From NCBI GenBank assembly GCA_900552365.1, contig URZP01000025.1, forward strand, positions 1-16,315: 16,315 nucleotides of DNA. Direction: 5' to 3'. This DNA is from an uncultured Coriobacteriaceae bacterium. GTDB taxonomy: Bacteria; Actinomycetota; Coriobacteriia; Coriobacteriales; Eggerthellaceae. Positions 12,849 to 16,315 of the stretch are shown in pieces (the stretch's first letter is position 1; each line of letters begins with the position of its first letter). Below the pieces are notes generated by a model. That model was not told the DNA's origin. It worked only from the letters and a program-made list of their open reading frames with translations, and searched no databases. Made by a program: the position numbers and the translations under genes.

Positions 12849-12882
12849 GGTACATTGGTTGTATTCGACCGAAAAGTGTACC
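12849..12882. repeat. Split palindrome GGTACA-N22-TGTACC upstream of rlmB
   Basis: GGTACA (12849-12854) and TGTACC (12877-12882) are perfect inverted copies separated by 22 bases, 61 bases before the rlmB ATG. The spacing of about two to three helical turns would suit a dimeric regulator. Six-base arms can occur by chance, so this is only a candidate operator. Confidence 0.25.
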
Positions 12883-13067
12883 ATGCGCCGCTTCCTGCTG
12901 TGTTTATTTAGTCCCCATTTCAAACCATTCCATCAAAACCGCAGGCGAACCCCTGATAATCGACTCCGAACGATCTAATTACCCGCGCATCGCTCAGCGT
13001 ATCGCGAAGCGCAACGGGCCAGTCCCGACATCTACGTTCCAACCGCATTTGGTTCCATCTCCGTTCT

Positions 13068-13072
13068 AAGGA
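13068..13072 (+). promoter_or_regulatory. Ribosome binding site of the DEAD-box helicase
   Basis: AAGGA, five bases before ATG at 13078 (context TAAGGAAAGAAATG), supports that start. The Q-motif phenylalanine follows at residue 5, the usual distance. Confidence 0.6.
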
Positions 13073-13077
13073 AAGAA

Positions 13078-14916
13078 ATGAGTCAGAAATTCGCCGAACT
13101 CGGCATATCCCGTGACGCGCTCGAAGCCGTCAAGAAGATGGGATACACCGACCCCACCCCCGTTCAGGAACAGGCCATTCCTGAAATCCTGAAGGGCCAT
13201 GACGTGTGCGCCGCTGCGGCAACCGGCACCGGCAAGACCGCCGCGTTCCTGCTGCCCACCATGAGCGCACTTGGCCATGCCGTCGTCGACAAGAAGGCCG
13301 TCTCGGGCCCGCGCATGCTGGTGCTCACCCCCACGCGCGAACTTGCCGAGCAGATCGGCGACGTGTGCAAGTCCATCTCCCGCGAGACCGATCACTATGT
13401 GGCAACCCTGTACGGCGGCACGAAGTACGGCCCGCAGATCAACAAGCTGCGCAAGGGCGTCGACATCATCATCGCAACGCCTGGCCGCCTGATCGACCTG
13501 CGCGAGCGCGGCGTCGTCAACCTGAGCGACATCGACGTGCTGGTCATCGACGAGGCCGACCGCATGCTGGACATGGGCTTTTGGCCTTCCATGGAAACCA
13601 TCATCGCCCAAACCCCGAAGGAGCGTCAGACGCTTCTGTTCTCGGCCACACTTGACCGCAAAGTGATGCGCAAGGTCTCCCCCATCCTGAAGGATCCGGT
13701 CATGGTCGAGATCGCCCATCGCGGCGACACGGCAAAAACCGTCGAGCAGTACATCCTGCCCATCGAGAACAAGAAGAAGCAGGAGCTTCTGCAGGCGGTT
13801 CTGGGCGAGCACGCGTTCAGCCGCGTGGTCGTCTTCACGCGCACCAAAAAGCGCGCCGAAGAATGCAATGACATGCTGCGTCACGCCGGCTTCGCCAGCG
13901 ACTCCATCCACTCCGACAAGCCGCAACACAAGCGCAAGCGCGCACTCGAGCGCTTCACAAACGGCAAGACCAACATCCTGGTTGCCACCGACGTCCTGGC
14001 TCGCGGCATCGACGTTCCCAGCGTCGACTACGTTGTGAACTACGACCTGCCCGACATGGCCGAGGACTACGTCCACCGCATCGGCCGCACGGGCCGCGCA
14101 GGCGAGGTCGGCTTCGCCGTTTCGTTCGTCACGCGCGAGTCCCGCTCCGAGCTGCGCGATATCGAGTCGCTTATCGGCCGCGAGATCCCGATGATGGAAA
14201 TCGACAGCTACGACGTCGACCCCGGCATCCTGGAAACCAAGAACAAGAACAAGCACGGCAAGAAGAAGCGTGTCCGCGAGCGCGACATCGAGCGCAGCCG
14301 TGCTCATAACGCAAGCACGCAAGGCAGCGACTTCGAAGACGGCCCCGCACCCAAGAAGTTCGACGGCCTTGCTGGCTACAAGACGCGCAGCAACGCGAAA
14401 CCGGGCAAGGGCAAAAACGGCGGCGGCAAGGGCAGCCGTTCCGACAAATCCGGCAAGGGCGGAAAGTCCTTCGGCAACAAGGGCGACCGTTCCGACAAGT
14501 TCGACAAGCGCAACAAGCGCAACAAGGGCGGCTGCAGCCAAGGCGACTGCGGCGACTTCACTGTTCGTGACGCGAAGCGCAACGACCGCGGCGGCAAGGG
14601 CAACGATCGCAACTGGCACGATGACAACCGCGGCTCCAAGGGTGGCAACGGCTTCGGCAGCCGTCAGCGCAACGACCGCAACTTCGGCGATCGCGACAAC
14701 CGTCGCGGCGGCAAGGGCGGCCGTCGTGACGATAACCGCGGCTCTAAGCGCAACTACTTCGACGAGGAGAACCGCAACTACCGTGGCGGCAAGCGCGGAA
14801 GCGCCAGCCACAAGAAGCGCTTCGACTCTCCGAAGCCCGCAAGCCATCAGGGAATGGCGAAGGCCAAGCAGTCCCAAGGCAGCTTCAGCCGCTTCTACAA
14901 CAAGAACGGCAACTAG
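13078..14916 (+). CDS. DEAD-box ATP-dependent RNA helicase with long basic Gly/Arg/Asn tail
   Basis: Unwinds short RNA duplexes using ATP, in roles such as ribosome assembly, mRNA decay and cold adaptation. It has 612 residues. The helicase core (1-380) has every motif: Q motif F5 with PTPVQEQAIP, motif I ATGTGKT (48-54), Ia PTRELA, Ib TPGRLID, II DEAD (158-161), III SAT (189-191), IV VVFTRTKKRAEE, V VATDVLARGIDVP and VI HRIGRTGR (333-340). Residues about 385-612 are a low-complexity basic tail rich in Gly, Asn, Asp, Lys and Arg, with repeated RND/NRGGKG/DDNRGSK units and one CSQGDC pair (486, 491). Such tails bind RNA non-specifically and can drive condensate formation in related helicases. 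The core resembles the RhlE group. The gene diverges from rlmB and ends in a strong hairpin. Family is certain; the exact subgroup and targets are not. Confidence 0.95.
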   Translation: MSQKFAELGISRDALEAVKKMGYTDPTPVQEQAIPEILKGHDVCAAAATGTGKTAAFLLPTMSALGHAVVDKKAVSGPRMLVLTPTRELAEQIGDVCKSISRETDHYVATLYGGTKYGPQINKLRKGVDIIIATPGRLIDLRERGVVNLSDIDVLVIDEADRMLDMGFWPSMETIIAQTPKERQTLLFSATLDRKVMRKVSPILKDPVMVEIAHRGDTAKTVEQYILPIENKKKQELLQAVLGEHAFSRVVVFTRTKKRAEECNDMLRHAGFASDSIHSDKPQHKRKRALERFTNGKTNILVATDVLARGIDVPSVDYVVNYDLPDMAEDYVHRIGRTGRAGEVGFAVSFVTRESRSELRDIESLIGREIPMMEIDSYDVDPGILETKNKNKHGKKKRVRERDIERSRAHNASTQGSDFEDGPAPKKFDGLAGYKTRSNAKPGKGKNGGGKGSRSDKSGKGGKSFGNKGDRSDKFDKRNKRNKGGCSQGDCGDFTVRDAKRNDRGGKGNDRNWHDDNRGSKGGNGFGSRQRNDRNFGDRDNRRGGKGGRRDDNRGSKRNYFDEENRNYRGGKRGSASHKKRFDSPKPASHQGMAKAKQSQGSFSRFYNKNGN

Positions 14917-14945
14917 CCTTTCCTAGAACATAACGCATTCATTGA

Positions 14946-14975
14946 AGATGCCGCATCCATTCGGGTGCGGCATCT
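14946..14975. terminator. Probable bidirectional terminator hairpin
   Basis: AGATGCCGCATCC (14946-14958) and GGGTGCGGCATCT (14963-14975) form a 13-bp stem with one G-U pair around an ATTC loop. It lies 30 bases after the helicase stop and about 55 bases after the convergent UbiB-like stop. Neither side has a clear T-tract. Stem strength and position between convergent stops are the evidence. Confidence 0.55.
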
Positions 14976-15029
14976 GTGCTTCGCCTGCGAACACTGCCGC
15001 CAAATGCGACTCGAACCCGTGCGCTTCCC

Positions 15030-16315
15030 TTATTTGCGGCGCCAGATGTCGATGACGATCCACGCCGACAGGATGAACGCACCCGTAAACCCGAAGAACG
15101 AAACCGCCGGGACGTCCATGATCTCGGGTCCTAGCCCCGCGGTAGCAAACAAACTCGATCCCATGAACAGGCCCGCCGCCAAAATACCCATGGTCATGCG
15201 GTTCACGATCTTCGAAAGCCTAAGAAGCGGTGCCTCAGAACCGAGCACTTCCATGTTCATCTTGAGCTGACCGCGCGTCATCATGCGCAGCGCTTCGCCC
15301 GAATACTCGGCGGCGCTCGAAAGACCCTCAGCAGCGCGCCTCATCACCAAAGCGGCGTCCACAAGCGTGCCTTTCGCCTGCTCAACGGGGTCTGTCGAAC
15401 GCATGATGTGCCCGTTGATGATGCCGACGATGCTTTCATTGGGAATATAGGGCGCTACCGTTCCCTCAACTGTCACGATACCGCGAGCAACATTGGTGAT
15501 GGTCGAGGGCATCTGGCATTTCGATGCGCGCGTGACAGCCAGCACATCGTTCAAAAAAGCACCGATGTCCAGATCGGAAACATCGCATGACGCATACGTT
15601 CGCAAGATATTGTCGGTATCCGCCAGAAGCTTGGCATGATCGACCTGCCCACTGCCTCGCGATACCGCAAACGAAATCAGGGCGTCCGCCAGCTCGGACG
15701 AGCTTTGGACGCTCACCGCATGGATGATGCGAGCGAATCCGGCGCGCTCGGCAGGAGTCAAACGACCCATGATGCCCAGGTCGATATAGACGATCTTTCC
15801 CTCGCGGATGATGATGTTGCCCGGATGCGGATCGGCATGGAAGAAACCGTGGTCGAGAACCTGCGTGGCGTAGTTGTCCAACAGCTTCTCGCCGATTTCC
15901 GCTAGATCGTAACCCGCAGCAAGCAGCTCGTCGCTATGCGAGATGTTGATGCCTTCGATATATTCCATGACCAGCACGTACTCGCCCGAATACTCGGTGT
16001 ACACGTACGGCGAGTCAATGAAAACGCAATCTTTGTTCAGCTCTTTGAACGTTTGAAGGTTCTCGGCCTCGCGTCGGAAGTCCGTCTCTTCGACGAACGT
16101 GTCCCACATTTCCTCGACGATGCCGATAGGGTCGATCATGGCGTCGCCCTTGATGAATCGGCTCATCTTACGAGCCAGGCCGCGCATGATGTCGATATCC
16201 TGCGCCATGGTGAATTTCACACCGGGCCGCTGGATTTTCACAGCAACCGTTTCGCCCGTGACCAACTTGGCCTTATGAACCTGAGCCAAGGATGCGCTGC
16301 CCAGCGGCTTCGGAT
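15030..16315 (-). CDS. UbiB/AarF/ADCK-family atypical kinase, 5' end outside the window
   Basis: Protein-kinase-like ATPase of the ABC1/UbiB family. Members support isoprenoid quinone synthesis and lipid handling at membranes. The frame is open at the right edge, and the visible 428 residues begin PKPLGSASLAQVHKA. That is the family's alanine-rich loop, so the TTG at 16289 within it is not a start. Seen next: VAVKIQRPG (ATP-site lysine), EETDFRREAENL, VLVMEYIEG (hinge), HADPHPGN (15816-15839, catalytic loop) and IDLG (DLG at 15774-15782, in place of DFG). Two hydrophobic segments near the C-terminus (MTMGILAAGLFMGSSLFATAG; VSFFGFTGAFILSAWIVIDI) followed by WRRK fit a C-terminal membrane hairpin. 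The KxGQ motif expected upstream lies outside the window. The organism group is thought to use menaquinone, so a menaquinone link is possible but unproven. Confidence 0.9.
   Translation of the reverse strand, partial: PKPLGSASLAQVHKAKLVTGETVAVKIQRPGVKFTMAQDIDIMRGLARKMSRFIKGDAMIDPIGIVEEMWDTFVEETDFRREAENLQTFKELNKDCVFIDSPYVYTEYSGEYVLVMEYIEGINISHSDELLAAGYDLAEIGEKLLDNYATQVLDHGFFHADPHPGNIIIREGKIVYIDLGIMGRLTPAERAGFARIIHAVSVQSSSELADALISFAVSRGSGQVDHAKLLADTDNILRTYASCDVSDLDIGAFLNDVLAVTRASKCQMPSTITNVARGIVTVEGTVAPYIPNESIVGIINGHIMRSTDPVEQAKGTLVDAALVMRRAAEGLSSAAEYSGEALRMMTRGQLKMNMEVLGSEAPLLRLSKIVNRMTMGILAAGLFMGSSLFATAGLGPEIMDVPAVSFFGFTGAFILSAWIVIDIWRRK

Larger units (their letters stand above)
12789..13077. 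promoter_or_regulatory. Divergent intergenic region between rlmB and the DEAD-box helicase
   Basis: This 289-base gap must drive both directions. On the plus strand GATAAT (12955-12960, context CTGATAAT) is a possible -10 but has no good -35, and would give a leader of about 110 bases. On the minus strand several AT-rich stretches exist (for example ACTAAATAAACA near 12901-12912), none with a convincing hexamer pair. A split palindrome GGTACA/TGTACC (12849-12882) is noted separately. No small gene was recognised here. Confidence 0.4.

Noticed and set aside
11211..12911. A 566-codon open frame on the plus strand across the hydrolase and rlmB genes
   Set aside because: It spans two confirmed genes on the opposite strand plus their gap, and shows no family signature.
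12789..12923. A longer RlmB start at ATG 12923
   Set aside because: The added 45 residues match nothing in the family. MADYIEGKRPIIEAMR at 12788 is the normal N-terminus with a usable ribosome site.
13066..14877. A 603-codon open frame on the minus strand opposite the DEAD-box helicase
   Set aside because: Alanine/valine-rich shadow of the helicase gene and its repetitive tail, without motifs or a plausible start site.

Overview
The window is bacterial chromosome, about 60% G+C over most of its length. Its proteins look like those of Coriobacteriia, probably Eggerthellaceae. This placement is my inference from recalled similarity of RpoB and RpoC and from the C-terminal extension of RpoC; no search was run. 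Coding density is high, and no gene-free stretch exceeds 300 bases.

Layout. Positions 1-4779 (minus) encode RpoC, which is still open at the left edge. rpoB (4780-8310, minus) lies directly upstream, with its stop codon abutting the rpoC start. Next come a promoter-bearing gap with a 10-bp palindrome (8311-8589) and a minus-strand cluster. In transcription order this is rlmB (12000-12788), a DUF2974 alpha/beta hydrolase (10857-11981), a YacP/Rae1-like NYN nuclease (10315-10857) and a single-chain iron-sulfur L-serine dehydratase (8590-10227). A divergent region (12789-13077) separates rlmB from a plus-strand DEAD-box RNA helicase with a long basic tail (13078-14916). A strong hairpin lies between the helicase and a convergent UbiB/AarF-family gene that runs off the right edge (15030-16315).

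Most of the window concerns RNA: the two large RNA polymerase subunits, an rRNA 2'-O-methyltransferase, a probable ribosome-linked endoribonuclease and an RNA helicase. The serine dehydratase and the UbiB-like protein are metabolic or membrane functions.

The main anomaly is at the left edge. The rpoC frame does not stop after the beta' body and its alpha-CTD-like helix-hairpin-helix domain. It continues without a stop into at least 150 residues of an SNF2/Swi2 ATPase with motifs I, Ia and II intact. Taken literally, this is a beta' subunit fused to a RapA-like class of motor. The SNF2 part has clearly different base composition and codon use (about 49% G+C, mostly AGA/AGG arginine codons), and the change falls within a few codons of residue 1444. 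The sequence alone cannot tell a recent fusion by transfer from an assembly chimera near a contig end. Both readings are given.
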